Part shown: piece by piece, positions 53,728 to 63,178 of the stretch
Layout of the letters: every line of letters begins with the position of its first letter
Position numbering within the stretch: the first letter of the stretch is position 1
Source: Bacteroidota bacterium
GTDB lineage: Bacteria > Bacteroidota > Bacteroidia > Cytophagales > Cytophagaceae
DNA: 64,000 nt
Direction: 5' to 3'
Assembly (NCBI GenBank): GCA_023391415.1
Contig: JAEWAY010000033.1
Span: 186,001-250,000 of the forward strand
Notes under the pieces: model-generated
The model's database searches: none
Seen by the model: the letters and a program-made list of their open reading frames with translations, nothing else
What the model was told of the DNA's origin: nothing
Position numbers and translations under genes: made by a program

Positions 53728-55707
53728 TTAATGAATAATCGAGGGTTTTATAAATACAACAGTCACTGTCTTGCTTTTGGATTTGCTTCTGGAACTAAAA
53801 ATCCATTTGAGAATCGGAATCCGGGATAAAATGGGAAACCCTGTCCCTGATTCGCTTTTCTGATACCGTTCCAATCCTCCCAATACGATCATTTCCTCGT
53901 TACGCACCCTGATCAGGGAATTAAACTGGCTGGTCGCCTTGGGTGGCGGAGCGTCATCCGGCGTATCCAGAAAGTCGGAATTGTTGACGTCTATTTCCAG
54001 GGTAACCTGGTCGTCGCCGCTTACCATAGGCAGGATCGTAATCCCAAGATTGGCCTCTACCTGCTGAAATTGCCTGGTCATGACTGTCTGAGGCGTAAGC
54101 GTACCAATGACGTTCTGTGTAGTAATGCTATAATATCGGGTACTTCCAATCGACAATGTAGCCTTATGCCCATTGAGCGTGGACAACTTCGGAGTAGAAC
54201 GCACTTCGACGTTGCTGTTGTCTTCCAACGCTTTCAGACTGACGTAGAAATCGGGTTTTACCCGACCAAGGTTGACCGTATTGTTGGTCCCCAGCCAGGA
54301 TAGAAAACTATTGACGGAGCGACTGCTAAAGTTAAAATCGATACCCGGATACAGGTTGGCGTTGGTGCGTACGGAATCCGACAAGCCCGCTTTCAGACCA
54401 GTCTCTACTGATCTGGACTTACGGATATCCATGATAATGACATCAATAAGCACCATAGGCACGACTCTATCCAACGCGGCTACAAAGGCTTCGATCTCCT
54501 CGATCTGCGGATGCGCGCCTGAAAGCAGAATACTATTGAGCTCGACAAACTCCTTCACTTCCACACCTTTTTTGATCTCGGCCGGAATCATCTCCATGAT
54601 ATCCTTGACCCGCCGGTATTTCAATTGAAGCACTTTGTTTGAGCGCAATCCTTCCAGCTTACGGTCTCCGATCAGATACAGGTTGTTGTTTTTCTTAAAG
54701 GTAAAGTCTGTACCCTGCAACAGCTTCTTCAAGAATTCATCGAAACGCGTATTAAGCACCCGAAGGGTGGTATTGCCTTTGACTTCTGAAAACAGGAAGT
54801 AACTAATTCCAGCGGCGGCGGCCACCGTCTTGATCGTTTCAGTGATGGGCGCGTTGACTACTTCTACCGACAAGATCGCTCCACCGAGACTATCCGCCTG
54901 CACATCCACCAGAATTTCGCCTCCCGCGTTGTTGTTGGCGGAGGGAGCGCCCGTCGGCTTCTTCCCGCGATTTTTGTCAAGTCCCGCGAAAGGATTGTTA
55001 AACGGGCTTTTACTCTGAGATTCCTCAAACGCCAGCTCTTCCCCTTCTTCCAGTGAAACAATCACATAAAATCCGTCGGTTGTTTTCCGAACTTTGAGAT
55101 TGTTGGCATAGGCCATTTTTTCGATAGCGTCGTCGAAAGGAGCGTCCTGGATATAAACACTAATTTGCCTGTCCGCCAGACCACTGGCGAAAATAACGTT
55201 CTTCTTCGTGTCCTGCGTTATTTTCCTGACGACTTTGCTCAGGGTATCGCGGGTCAGGTCCAAGGTCAGCAGGTTGCCATAGCCATTATACTTCAACCGG
55301 ATCTCTTTTTCCCTGATTTCCGGCTTGGGTTCCGGGACGGGCGTATAGGGATGAAACGACATGATACTGCCAATGAAACGAATATCCATATTATGCTCTC
55401 TGGCCAGAAACAGCAGGATATTCATCACCTTCTCATTGGTAAAATTATTGTAAATCCGGAAATTAAGGCTCGGATCAACACTGATATTCAACTCATTGGC
55501 CTCGGCGATACCTCGCAGAAACTCCTGAATAGTGGCTCCCGAAACGGAAAAATCCACTTTTTCGTTCAGACCGGGATTGGCTCCCGCCAGACTTTTCATC
55601 TGCTTTTCCATCTGCTCGAAGCGTTGCTCATTAAGATCCTGAGCAAGCGCGTTAACAGAAACAAAAAACCCGATAAAAAGCAAAAACAAAAACGCTCTCG
55701 TTTTCAA
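53728..55707 (-). CDS. gspD: Secretin (GspD/PilQ family)
   Basis: About 659 residues from a TTG at 55707 that is 4 bases after the gspE stop and gives a clean signal peptide (MKTRAFLFLLFIGFFVSVNA). N domains at about 45-340 with INISVDPSLNFRIYNNFTN and a linker rich in N/K/P, then the secretin core with the C-terminal VRNEEMIVLGGLERYQKSE and the FPILSRIPILKWIFSSR motif. It forms the outer-membrane ring through which the pseudopilus pushes cargo or a pilus passes. The longer ATG frame at 55776 overlaps gspE by 65 bases and is rejected. Confidence 0.93.
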   Translation of the reverse strand: MKTRAFLFLLFIGFFVSVNALAQDLNEQRFEQMEKQMKSLAGANPGLNEKVDFSVSGATIQEFLRGIAEANELNISVDPSLNFRIYNNFTNEKVMNILLFLAREHNMDIRFIGSIMSFHPYTPVPEPKPEIREKEIRLKYNGYGNLLTLDLTRDTLSKVVRKITQDTKKNVIFASGLADRQISVYIQDAPFDDAIEKMAYANNLKVRKTTDGFYVIVSLEEGEELAFEESQSKSPFNNPFAGLDKNRGKKPTGAPSANNNAGGEILVDVQADSLGGAILSVEVVNAPITETIKTVAAAAGISYFLFSEVKGNTTLRVLNTRFDEFLKKLLQGTDFTFKKNNNLYLIGDRKLEGLRSNKVLQLKYRRVKDIMEMIPAEIKKGVEVKEFVELNSILLSGAHPQIEEIEAFVAALDRVVPMVLIDVIIMDIRKSRSVETGLKAGLSDSVRTNANLYPGIDFNFSSRSVNSFLSWLGTNNTVNLGRVKPDFYVSLKALEDNSNVEVRSTPKLSTLNGHKATLSIGSTRYYSITTQNVIGTLTPQTVMTRQFQQVEANLGITILPMVSGDDQVTLEIDVNNSDFLDTPDDAPPPKATSQFNSLIRVRNEEMIVLGGLERYQKSESGTGFPILSRIPILKWIFSSRSKSKSKTVTVVFIKPSIIH

Positions 55708-55711
55708 AATA

Positions 55712-57139
55712 TTAAAAATTAAATAATAAAGGATAAATCTCTTCCAGGCTGGTTTGCCTCGCTTCAAACAGTTCAAACGCGTTTTCCGTAAGGGTTTTTA
55801 TCTTTCGCTCCCGGAGCTGTTCGGAAACGTCGAAGATTCCGTTCTTTATTTTATCCGCCAGTTCATGATCGATTGGTATTACCTCATAAACCGCTTTTCT
55901 CCCCCGGTAACCGGTATAATAACAAGCTTCGCAGCCCTTGGCTACACTATGCTCCTTTACCTCCCTATAAGGCTTGAACTGTCTTGGATACAGATCCGGA
56001 TCAAAAGCTTTCGTTTCCTTGCATTCTTCGCATAGCAGACGGACCAGCCGCTGAGCGACGGAAGTGTTGAGGGTATTGGCCACCAGAAATCCGGGAATAC
56101 CCATATCGATCAACCGGGATATGGTCCCCCAGGCTGAATTGGTATGTATGGTCGACAATACCAGGTGACCAGTCAGGGAAGCCCGGATGGCCATATTCGC
56201 CGTATCCGGATCCCGGATCTCACCCACCATGATCACATCGGGGTCTTGTCTCAAAAACGTTCTTAGAGCGCTTCCAAAAGTGAGGCCGATGCTTTCTTTC
56301 AACTGTACCTGATTGATACCTTCCAGCGTATACTCGATCGGATCCTCGATCGTCACAATATTGCGCGTATCCTCATTGAGCATCTTAAGCGTGGCGTATA
56401 AAGTCGTCGTTTTTCCCGATCCCGTGGGACCACTAATCAACAATATGCCTGTCGGCCTGCGGGCTCCTTCCAGATAGTTTTTCAAGTCAAACTCGGAAAA
56501 CCCAAGCTTGCCGATATCGATATTCGTGGCGTCGTTGCTCAACAAACGCATCACGACTTTTTCTCCATGCAATGTCGGCAATACGGATACGCGTATGTCG
56601 AATTTGGCCGTTTTATGCTGAAAAAAGATCCTGCCATCCTGAGGAAGTCGCTTTTCGGCTATGTCCAGATTGGCCATTATCTTGATTTTATTAACCAGCG
56701 CGGGATAATCGTCTTTTTCAATCACACAGCGCTCCACCATCATTCCATCAATCCGGATACGCACCCTGCATCGCTCCTCATATACCTCCATATGGATATC
56801 GCTGCTTTTCAGGCTCCGGGCTTCCGCGATCAAATCGGAAATAAAATCTTCAGAATCGCCCGAAAAATTGAGTGTAAAGCCTCCTTTTTCTTCCTGATCC
56901 CTCCGGTAATACTTCCCCAGCAATTTGCGAAGCAACTCCGGATCAACGGGAAAAAGCGCTATCCTGTATCCGAAAAGGATTTCCAGCTCATCCGCCAGAG
57001 CGGGATCGGCGCTCACACTATATAGCCGGAGCCTGTCGCCGTCGCGACCCGCCGGCATCACCTGATAATGCCAGGCCTGATCGGAGGTAATCACTTGCAG
57101 GTCTTCCGCCTTAAAAACGGTCTTTTCACTTAATTCCAT
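55712..57139 (-). CDS. gspE: Assembly ATPase GspE/PilB family
   Basis: About 475 residues from the ATG at 57139 (overlaps the previous stop; an upstream ATG at 57163 is possible). T2SSE_N-type domain, then SSDIHMEVYEERCRVRIRIDG, Walker A GPTGSGKTTTLY (about 240), Asp box VTIEDPIE, His box LRQDPDVIMVGEIRDPDTA, TGHLVLSTIHTN, and a zinc tetracysteine CEEC...CEAC. It powers pseudopilus assembly from the inner face of the membrane. Confidence 0.96.
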   Translation of the reverse strand: MELSEKTVFKAEDLQVITSDQAWHYQVMPAGRDGDRLRLYSVSADPALADELEILFGYRIALFPVDPELLRKLLGKYYRRDQEEKGGFTLNFSGDSEDFISDLIAEARSLKSSDIHMEVYEERCRVRIRIDGMMVERCVIEKDDYPALVNKIKIMANLDIAEKRLPQDGRIFFQHKTAKFDIRVSVLPTLHGEKVVMRLLSNDATNIDIGKLGFSEFDLKNYLEGARRPTGILLISGPTGSGKTTTLYATLKMLNEDTRNIVTIEDPIEYTLEGINQVQLKESIGLTFGSALRTFLRQDPDVIMVGEIRDPDTANMAIRASLTGHLVLSTIHTNSAWGTISRLIDMGIPGFLVANTLNTSVAQRLVRLLCEECKETKAFDPDLYPRQFKPYREVKEHSVAKGCEACYYTGYRGRKAVYEVIPIDHELADKIKNGIFDVSEQLRERKIKTLTENAFELFEARQTSLEEIYPLLFNF

Positions 57140-57651
57140 CGCTCCAGCCAGCTTACAATCCACATGTCATTATGAAAATCAGGAGACCAGGGTGTAAACC
57201 TGAGCAATATCAGAAAAATCAAGAGGGACGCCTGAATTCCCGCTAATGGAATATTCCGCCTGAGCCGGGGATTAAGCGCCACGATCAACACGACTACGAT
57301 CAGACTTCCCACCACAAACATCAATAAGTTGAGCGGAGAAAAGAACATGGCCAATATTCCAAAGAAGAGGATATCGCCCCAACCGATATATGTATCGGCG
57401 ATATTGACCAGTTTACCGTTTTTCAAGGAAAAATACAAGGTCAATCCCGACAACAATATGAAAACAAACACGAAATTAACGACCATCAGAGGAAGAAAAA
57501 AACGCAACGTATCCCCCAACCACAACCCACACAACGCGCTGATCGCCAAAAGGGGGAACAAGAACCAGCTTACTCCCCGATACTGATAATCCTGTATAGC
57601 GACGATGGACAATCCCAGCAAGGTCAGTATTTGAATGACAAAAACCAGCAT
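57130..57651 (-). CDS. Minimal A24 prepilin peptidase
   Basis: 173 residues with about six membrane helices. Catalytic aspartates in AIQDYQYRGVSWFLF (D near 22) and in the GxGD motif GWGDILFFGIL (about 92). The N-terminal methyltransferase/zinc domain of PilD/GspO is missing, as in archaeal-type and TadV-type peptidases. It would cleave the leaders of the three pseudopilins of this operon. Its ATG overlaps the stop of the preceding pseudopilin gene (TAATG). Confidence 0.85.
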   Translation of the reverse strand: MLVFVIQILTLLGLSIVAIQDYQYRGVSWFLFPLLAISALCGLWLGDTLRFFLPLMVVNFVFVFILLSGLTLYFSLKNGKLVNIADTYIGWGDILFFGILAMFFSPLNLLMFVVGSLIVVVLIVALNPRLRRNIPLAGIQASLLIFLILLRFTPWSPDFHNDMWIVSWLERWN

Positions 57652-58070
57652 TAATCTTTTACAACCTCCACCAGGTTTCTCTTTTCATCAATCTCCCACA
57701 CGTTGTATTCCCCGTCTCCATCAAAGTCGACCACCGCCGTGGCTCTGGCGGTAAAGGTATTGGGACTAGCCGATACGACTTCGATCCTGTAGTTGGCTTT
57801 GCCTGCCTCCGAATCCGATACCAGTACTTCCTGCTCAAAACCTATAGCCGGAAGATCGGTGGTATATCTGGAGTATTCATAAAAATACGTCTTCTGCAAG
57901 CGATGCACATGCTCTAGCTGAGTCTTGGCTTCCAGCGATTTGGCTTTGGTAATCATGGGCATAAGTATCGGTATGGCGATCGAGGCGATAATACCGATTA
58001 TTAGCAGGGCGACTAGTGTTTCCTGAAGCGTTACCGCTTTGAGTTTTCCCTTGATAAGTGAACGTTGCAT
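57651..58070 (-). CDS. Major pseudopilin (GspG-like)
   Basis: 139 residues. Short basic leader MQRSLIKGKLKA|VTLQETLVALLIIGII: cleavage after Ala instead of the usual Gly, Glu at +5, then the hydrophobic helix IIASIAIPILMPMI. The body is short, with LEHVHRLQKTYFYEYSRYTT and DFDGDGEYNVWEID, which resembles the calcium loop or GspG-type C-terminus. First gene of the operon, so probably the most abundant subunit. Confidence 0.88.
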   Translation of the reverse strand: MQRSLIKGKLKAVTLQETLVALLIIGIIASIAIPILMPMITKAKSLEAKTQLEHVHRLQKTYFYEYSRYTTDLPAIGFEQEVLVSDSEAGKANYRIEVVSASPNTFTARATAVVDFDGDGEYNVWEIDEKRNLVEVVKD

Positions 58071-58091
58071 GAATTAAGTAATTTTTCCGGA

Positions 58092-58099
58092 CAAAACTA
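58092..58099 (-). promoter_or_regulatory. Possible promoter -7 element of the T2SS-like operon
   Basis: TAGTTTTG on the minus strand fits TAnnTTTG and lies 22 bases before the ATG of the first pseudopilin gene. A -33 TTG at the usual distance was not seen, so confidence is moderate. Confidence 0.4.
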
Positions 58100-58454
58100 T
58101 TCAAAATTAACCAAAATACGCGAGTTCGCAACACCGAGAAAGAGTTGAAGAAGAAACAAAAAGCAGATTCTTCGTAAAGACGCGACGGGACATAGCTATA
58201 AATAAAAATAAATACGCCTCAGAAACATTTTGTATACATTCATAGTCCGGTCACACGTGAAGGGAACGCGCGCCTTTTATTCAAGGAATAAAATCTTGCT
58301 ATGAGAAACAAGCCGCTCCGCGACCTATTCATGCCGCACCAATTTTATGTCAAAGCTCCCGCGTCGCGAACGGATATGGGACAAACTGTCCAATAGATAT
58401 GAGATGACGCTATCTTCTCCAGTAATCACCTCTTTATAAAACGAGCGCCTAGTC
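58100..58454. other. Intergenic spacer without a recognisable gene
   Basis: About 355 bases between the T9SS cargo gene end and the T2SS operon promoter. A 31-codon plus-strand frame (58301-58396) has no recognisable feature and no clear start signal. No strong hairpin, tRNA-like sequence or repeat was seen. Confidence 0.5.
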
Positions 58455-59663
58455 CTAATAATTTATTATCAGCTTATTTACCCTATCGCCTACATGAACA
58501 TAATAAACGCCAGCCGGCAACCGCGAATCAAACTCATGTCCATGCTCCACCAAACCTTCATAAACGATCTCCGAAAGAGAATTAAGAATATACAGGCGCG
58601 AAGTACCATATCCGGCACCTATAATTTTAAATTTACCCCTATTGGGATTGGGAGCGATGACGATATCGCCAGCGAGATCCTTCTTCTCAGAAAAGGCCTT
58701 GGTAACAAGATCCTTTATCAGGGTGATTGAATCGCAACCATTGTAAACGACAACTTCAACAGAAGCGGCGCTCATCGTCTCCGCGCTGATAACCGAATCG
58801 ACCGGAATGGAAAAAACCGGCAAGCCCATACGAGGAGTCTCGACTGTGGGCGGCGTTATATCACTCACTAATAACTCATTGATATACCAGTCTATTCTTT
58901 CAAACGTATAACCACTTACTTTGAATTTTCCTTCATCAATACTTTCCACAATCGCGGAAACATCGGGTGGACCGGAAGATATAACAAGGGGATGCAACCT
59001 TTCATCCAAAAGTAAGGTGTCGAATACCTGGTCTTCCTCTTTGCACCTTATATAGGGCTGGGCCGCGATTATATAACGTCCTTCTTCTTCCAGCGTTATG
59101 GAAGCGTTGTCGTCATCAGACGCCAATAATCGATATTCGTATCTGGAGAAGTTCTCAAGATCCAGCTCAACAAAAGCTTTATGATACCAGTCACATTGCA
59201 CACCGGGTTTAAGAGCAATCTCAAAATCATTTCTTTTTCCCACACATGACCAATACGGTCCTCCGATAGAAAAATCGAAAGTAGATTCCGCGGAATACTT
59301 ACATCCTTTCTGAATTACAGAATGCGTATATCTCGTATTGGTCTTTGTATCCTCCACCACAATGGAATCTTCCCTGTCTTCTCCGGGATTGTACGCGTTT
59401 ACACTTAATTCATATCCATAAATCCCATATTGTATATAATACAGATACATATCCAGCCATTCGGGAGAGTATACGACCTTTCTACTTACCTGATCTATGT
59501 ATAGAATTTCGCTGTCTTCTTTGTTCATGCCTATCAAGGTCTCATTGGTATTGACAAGCTTGCCGGCAGACGGGTCGTAAACATAAAAAATGGAGCTTTG
59601 GGCGAAAGTCCGCGTTACAAACATGACAGATAGCGACAACAATATAAAAATCAACCTTTTCAT
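58455..59663 (-). CDS. T9SS cargo protein with type A sorting domain
   Basis: About 402 residues from the ATG at 59663. Signal peptide MKRLIFILLSLSVMFVTRTF ends TFAQ. The body has paired cysteines (for example KGCKYS, WSCVG, VQCDW, IRCKE) and no known catalytic motif. The last 75 residues are a T9SS type A C-terminal domain: IAPNPNRGKFKI, SRLYILNSLSEIVYEG and SRLPAGVYYVHVGDRVNKL. It is therefore secreted or surface-attached by the T9SS encoded at 4-17 kb. Transcribed alone from a good promoter at 59703-59733. Confidence 0.85.
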   Translation of the reverse strand: MKRLIFILLSLSVMFVTRTFAQSSIFYVYDPSAGKLVNTNETLIGMNKEDSEILYIDQVSRKVVYSPEWLDMYLYYIQYGIYGYELSVNAYNPGEDREDSIVVEDTKTNTRYTHSVIQKGCKYSAESTFDFSIGGPYWSCVGKRNDFEIALKPGVQCDWYHKAFVELDLENFSRYEYRLLASDDDNASITLEEEGRYIIAAQPYIRCKEEDQVFDTLLLDERLHPLVISSGPPDVSAIVESIDEGKFKVSGYTFERIDWYINELLVSDITPPTVETPRMGLPVFSIPVDSVISAETMSAASVEVVVYNGCDSITLIKDLVTKAFSEKKDLAGDIVIAPNPNRGKFKIIGAGYGTSRLYILNSLSEIVYEGLVEHGHEFDSRLPAGVYYVHVGDRVNKLIINY

Positions 59664-59702
59664 ATAAACAAACAATAAAGTTAATCCCTTACTAAAACAC
59701 CC

Positions 59703-59733
59703 CAAAATTAATTAACGAAAACACAAACGACAA
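59703..59733 (-). promoter_or_regulatory. Promoter of the T9SS cargo gene
   Basis: On the minus strand TTG (59731-59733), 20-base spacer, TAATTTTG (59703-59710). This matches the Bacteroidota consensus TTG-N17-23-TAnnTTTG and lies 40 bases before the gene start. Confidence 0.6.
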
Positions 59734-59828
59734 TAAAAATAATAAATATTCAGCCATAAAATGTATTCCAACGGAAACAAACGCCAATAAAAGGCTCATT
59801 TATAGCGACACCAGGCATCCTTGAACAA

Positions 59829-59875
59829 AAACGGGGAGGGGAAGATATTAATAAAACATCTTCCCCTCCCCGTTT
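59829..59875 (-). terminator. Strong hairpin terminator after the AsmA-family gene
   Basis: An 18-bp perfect stem AAACGGGGAGGGGAAGAT / ATCTTCCCCTCCCCGTTT with an 11-base loop, 21 bases past the AsmA stop. On the transcribed strand it ends in GTTTTTGTT, so it is a good Rho-independent terminator. Confidence 0.85.
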
Positions 59876-59895
59876 CATATTCCATCGTAGCCTTT

Positions 59896-62880
59896 TTAAA
59901 ATTTAGGCAACTTTTTCAGAGCTTCCTTCGCCTTATTTTCGGCTTCCTTTTTCAACCTTTCCTCTTCTTTTTTGATCTTTTCCTCAGCTTCTTTCCGGAT
60001 TCGCTCTTCCTCCGCTTTCTTTTTCGCCTCAAGCTCGGCTTTCGCCTTATTCAACTCCTCATTATTTTTCAACTCATCTTTTACCTTATCCTTCACCGCC
60101 TCTTTTACAGTTTCCTTCACTGAACCCGAGCCTCCCGTCAAGGAACTTCCCACCAGTGAAATCTTTGGATTGTCGGAAGTACCTCCGACATTTAGATTCA
60201 AACTGATCCTGTCGGCATTGGCGACCGGCTTCCCGGTCAGACTGGCGATCGCCGAATTGATCTGCGTACCAACCGCGCCCGCGGGTACATCCATGTTGAT
60301 CAGATAATCCAACGCTCCGGCCAGACTCTGGTTACCCTGAATATTCATCTTGGTATTGCCCGCCTTGATATCGAAAGGCTTAACGGAAAGCTTGCCATCG
60401 TTCACCTCGAACTGCATAAGCACATCCTTCAACTGCAAAGGCAAAACATTAGCCATTTTGGTCACACTCTCGATGCCTTTAAATACCTTGCCTCCCTGCA
60501 ATGTGGCCGCGACGATATTAAGGGCGCCACTACCATACAGGGACTCCATCACGGGACTCATGGCATTGTCGAGATTTCCGCCCAACTTCATCTTTGTCGA
60601 AAACGAGCCTTCTATATTTCCCGCGATCGGGGCGAATGATTTCACTGTATTGAAGGTACTGTACGCTTCTTTTATACCCAACTCTTTCAAATCAAAGTCC
60701 ATATCGAACTTCAGGTCTTTCTCGTCTCTGGAATCATAGAACCCGTTGGCGACAATGGAGCCTCCCAGAGTATTGAAGTTCAGTTTCTGTAGTCTGGCCA
60801 CGCCTTCCTTTACAATAATGTCTCCCGTCATATTCTCAAGAGTCATATTGGTATAGAGTACCTTTTTAATAGAAGCGTTGAGGACAAAATCGATGTTTTT
60901 AGGCACCAGCACCGCGCCTGTATCAGACACGGTTTCCGTTTCCGCCACAGCTTCCTCTTCATCAGTCATCCACTCGTTGACGTCGAATATGGAGGAGCGA
61001 AAATTCATTTTCCCTCTGATGGTCGAGTCGGCGGCCCCAAACATATATCCCATATAATTGCTTACATAGCCGTCAACGTCGATATCGCTCTTGCCGACAT
61101 AGCCCTTCATGGAATGAATAGTGGCTTTGTCCGGAGTCAGGGCGAAGCTGGCGTTTGTCAGTTTCAGACCTTGCGGAAAATCCGGACTTGAGTAGGCGAT
61201 GTCTTTCATCTCCATCGTCCCCGAGGTCGCGGTATTGAGATAATTGCCCGCGTCTATGTCGGACATTACCCCCTTGGTCGCGATATCCGCCACAATCCTA
61301 CCGGACACGGTCATGTCTTCCAGCGGATACAACCGGGTCAGCTTACCCAGGTCAAGAATACCTTTCAGACGCGCGTCATACTTGGGATTGTCGAGATTTT
61401 CCACATAAGCTTGCATATTGAAAGGCTCATCCTGAAGTTTCATGTTGAAGTTCTCCAAATGGATTCTGGTCGCTTCCAGCGATCCATCCGCGTTCAGCAC
61501 GGTAGCCTTGAAATGGATATCCTCCAGCGGCTCGGCGACCGCCAGGGAGCGAACATATCCATTCTTCATGGACATCAGCGCGTTGACCTGAGGCATACTT
61601 GTCTCGCTGTATACGCCGGTAGCCTTTACATCCAGCGCGAACAGGCCTTTGAGCTCAATGCTGTCGATCGGATAAATTCTGGTAATATCTTCCAGGTTGA
61701 CCGTAGCCTGTATATTGGCGTCGATGTTGGCTGGTTCAAGTCCTTCCAGGCGCAGACGGGCGTCTATTGGATTCGCGCCCATTTCCATATGGAATTTTTT
61801 CAGGTCTACAAGGATATTGTCGATCACGCCATCCTCGCAGAGAACATGCAGATCAATCGCTATATTCCTGACGGCTGTCGGCAGATCGGGATACTGAAAC
61901 ATGGCGTCGTCGACGGCCAGATTGACCGCGTAGCCCGGCATCAGTGAATCGTTCATCGTTCCTTTTACCCAGCCGTCAAAACTCAAATCGCCTTCTGTCT
62001 TTATGGTTTCAAAATCTTTGGCGTAAATAGCGGGAACAAGGGAAAGCAGTGTCTTGAACGATGTTTCCCTGGCCTGGTAGGCGATATCAAAATTTATATC
62101 GTCTCCCGGCATAGCGATCTCTCCATCCATACCCATTACAAAGTCGTTTACCCGAAAGGAATTGTCCAGGAACTTAAAAATCATCTTGTCATAGTTCATA
62201 TCCATCTTCACGGACAGCTCCAGTTCCGCCGCGTCGAGGTATTTTACCCCTTCAAAAACCACATATGTTTTCGCTACTTTAGTCCAGGTATCCATGATAA
62301 ATATTTCCTGAGTCAGATCGCCGCCGCCAATGTGGTCGAAGCCTTTCAGTTCCGCGTAGACGGGCATGGACTGATCTTCATAAATAATACGGCCATTCCG
62401 GATTTCCCACTTATCAATGCCGATATTAAATTCGGAAGATTCTTCCTCCACCGGCTGTTCTTCTTCCTCTTCCGATGGAATCACGATATCCCAGCTCATC
62501 TTGCCATCAGCGGTAAATTTGGTAAGAATCAATGGCTGGTCCAGCAGCAGTCCCTTGATTTTGATCTTATCGCCACTGATCACACTCATGATATCCGCGA
62601 CCAGTTTTGTAGACTTCGCGTAATATAGAGTATCCCCCCTAAAACCTTCCGCTTTGCCGATAAGCGCGAAATCGTCTATGGAAATGGTAGCGTTGGGAAA
62701 GTTTTTGATCAGGGACAAATTGACCTTTTCGGGGTCCAGAACAATCGTCGCGTTGATCGTTTTGGAAACTTCTTCCTCAATCGCGGACCTGATCTGGTCT
62801 TTGAACAAAACGGGGATCAGCAATAAGGTGAGAAAAATAAACGCGATTACGCCAAGCGTAATGAGCAAACCTTTTTTCAT
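59896..62880 (-). CDS. AsmA-family protein
   Basis: 994 residues. N-terminal helix (about 4-25) then the AsmA start with LVADIMSVISGDKIKIKGLLLDQPLI, followed by a long beta-rich region of repeating amphipathic strands. The C-terminal domain contains SGALNIVAATLQGGKVFKGI and GNQSLAGALDYLINMDVPAG, as in AsmA C-terminal regions. AsmA/TamB-like proteins are bridge-like tubes between the two membranes thought to move phospholipids. The last 60 residues are an unusual K/E/A coiled coil. Monocistronic with its own terminator. Confidence 0.9.
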   Translation of the reverse strand: MKKGLLITLGVIAFIFLTLLLIPVLFKDQIRSAIEEEVSKTINATIVLDPEKVNLSLIKNFPNATISIDDFALIGKAEGFRGDTLYYAKSTKLVADIMSVISGDKIKIKGLLLDQPLILTKFTADGKMSWDIVIPSEEEEEQPVEEESSEFNIGIDKWEIRNGRIIYEDQSMPVYAELKGFDHIGGGDLTQEIFIMDTWTKVAKTYVVFEGVKYLDAAELELSVKMDMNYDKMIFKFLDNSFRVNDFVMGMDGEIAMPGDDINFDIAYQARETSFKTLLSLVPAIYAKDFETIKTEGDLSFDGWVKGTMNDSLMPGYAVNLAVDDAMFQYPDLPTAVRNIAIDLHVLCEDGVIDNILVDLKKFHMEMGANPIDARLRLEGLEPANIDANIQATVNLEDITRIYPIDSIELKGLFALDVKATGVYSETSMPQVNALMSMKNGYVRSLAVAEPLEDIHFKATVLNADGSLEATRIHLENFNMKLQDEPFNMQAYVENLDNPKYDARLKGILDLGKLTRLYPLEDMTVSGRIVADIATKGVMSDIDAGNYLNTATSGTMEMKDIAYSSPDFPQGLKLTNASFALTPDKATIHSMKGYVGKSDIDVDGYVSNYMGYMFGAADSTIRGKMNFRSSIFDVNEWMTDEEEAVAETETVSDTGAVLVPKNIDFVLNASIKKVLYTNMTLENMTGDIIVKEGVARLQKLNFNTLGGSIVANGFYDSRDEKDLKFDMDFDLKELGIKEAYSTFNTVKSFAPIAGNIEGSFSTKMKLGGNLDNAMSPVMESLYGSGALNIVAATLQGGKVFKGIESVTKMANVLPLQLKDVLMQFEVNDGKLSVKPFDIKAGNTKMNIQGNQSLAGALDYLINMDVPAGAVGTQINSAIASLTGKPVANADRISLNLNVGGTSDNPKISLVGSSLTGGSGSVKETVKEAVKDKVKDELKNNEELNKAKAELEAKKKAEEERIRKEAEEKIKKEEERLKKEAENKAKEALKKLPKF

Positions 62881-63178
62881 AAAATCAGCAATTAGATTTT
62901 GACTCTTCTATGTCGAGCAATTAAATACGTTGTAGACTATACAAAAATTATTCCGTCTTGTTCCGTCTCACGGCGAACCGCGTAAAAGCCGCCTGAAATT
63001 TATAATACTTTTCCAGCATTACAAAACGGAACGCCGCGAAGTTAAAACGTAAAATAACGCGGATCATGTCAAGACCAGGAAATAAAACCCGTATCACGAA
63101 GGTCCTCACAGTTTCGGACGTATCGCCGGAAACGCGTAACTAAATCCATTTTCCCCGGCAAGCCATGAACCGGCTCGA
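62881..63178. other. Intergenic spacer, metX to asmA
   Basis: 298 bases, both neighbours on the minus strand. No convincing -7 element or terminator was found. A 26-codon plus-strand frame at 63066-63143 has no support. Confidence 0.4.

Noticed and set aside
55708..55776. Secretin start at the ATG at 55776
   Set aside because: It would overlap gspE by 65 bases and put 23 residues before a clean signal peptide that begins at TTG 55707.
58301..58396. 31-codon plus-strand frame in the spacer after the T9SS cargo gene
   Set aside because: No hydrophobic, leader-like or regulatory feature and no nearby promoter match; chance length.
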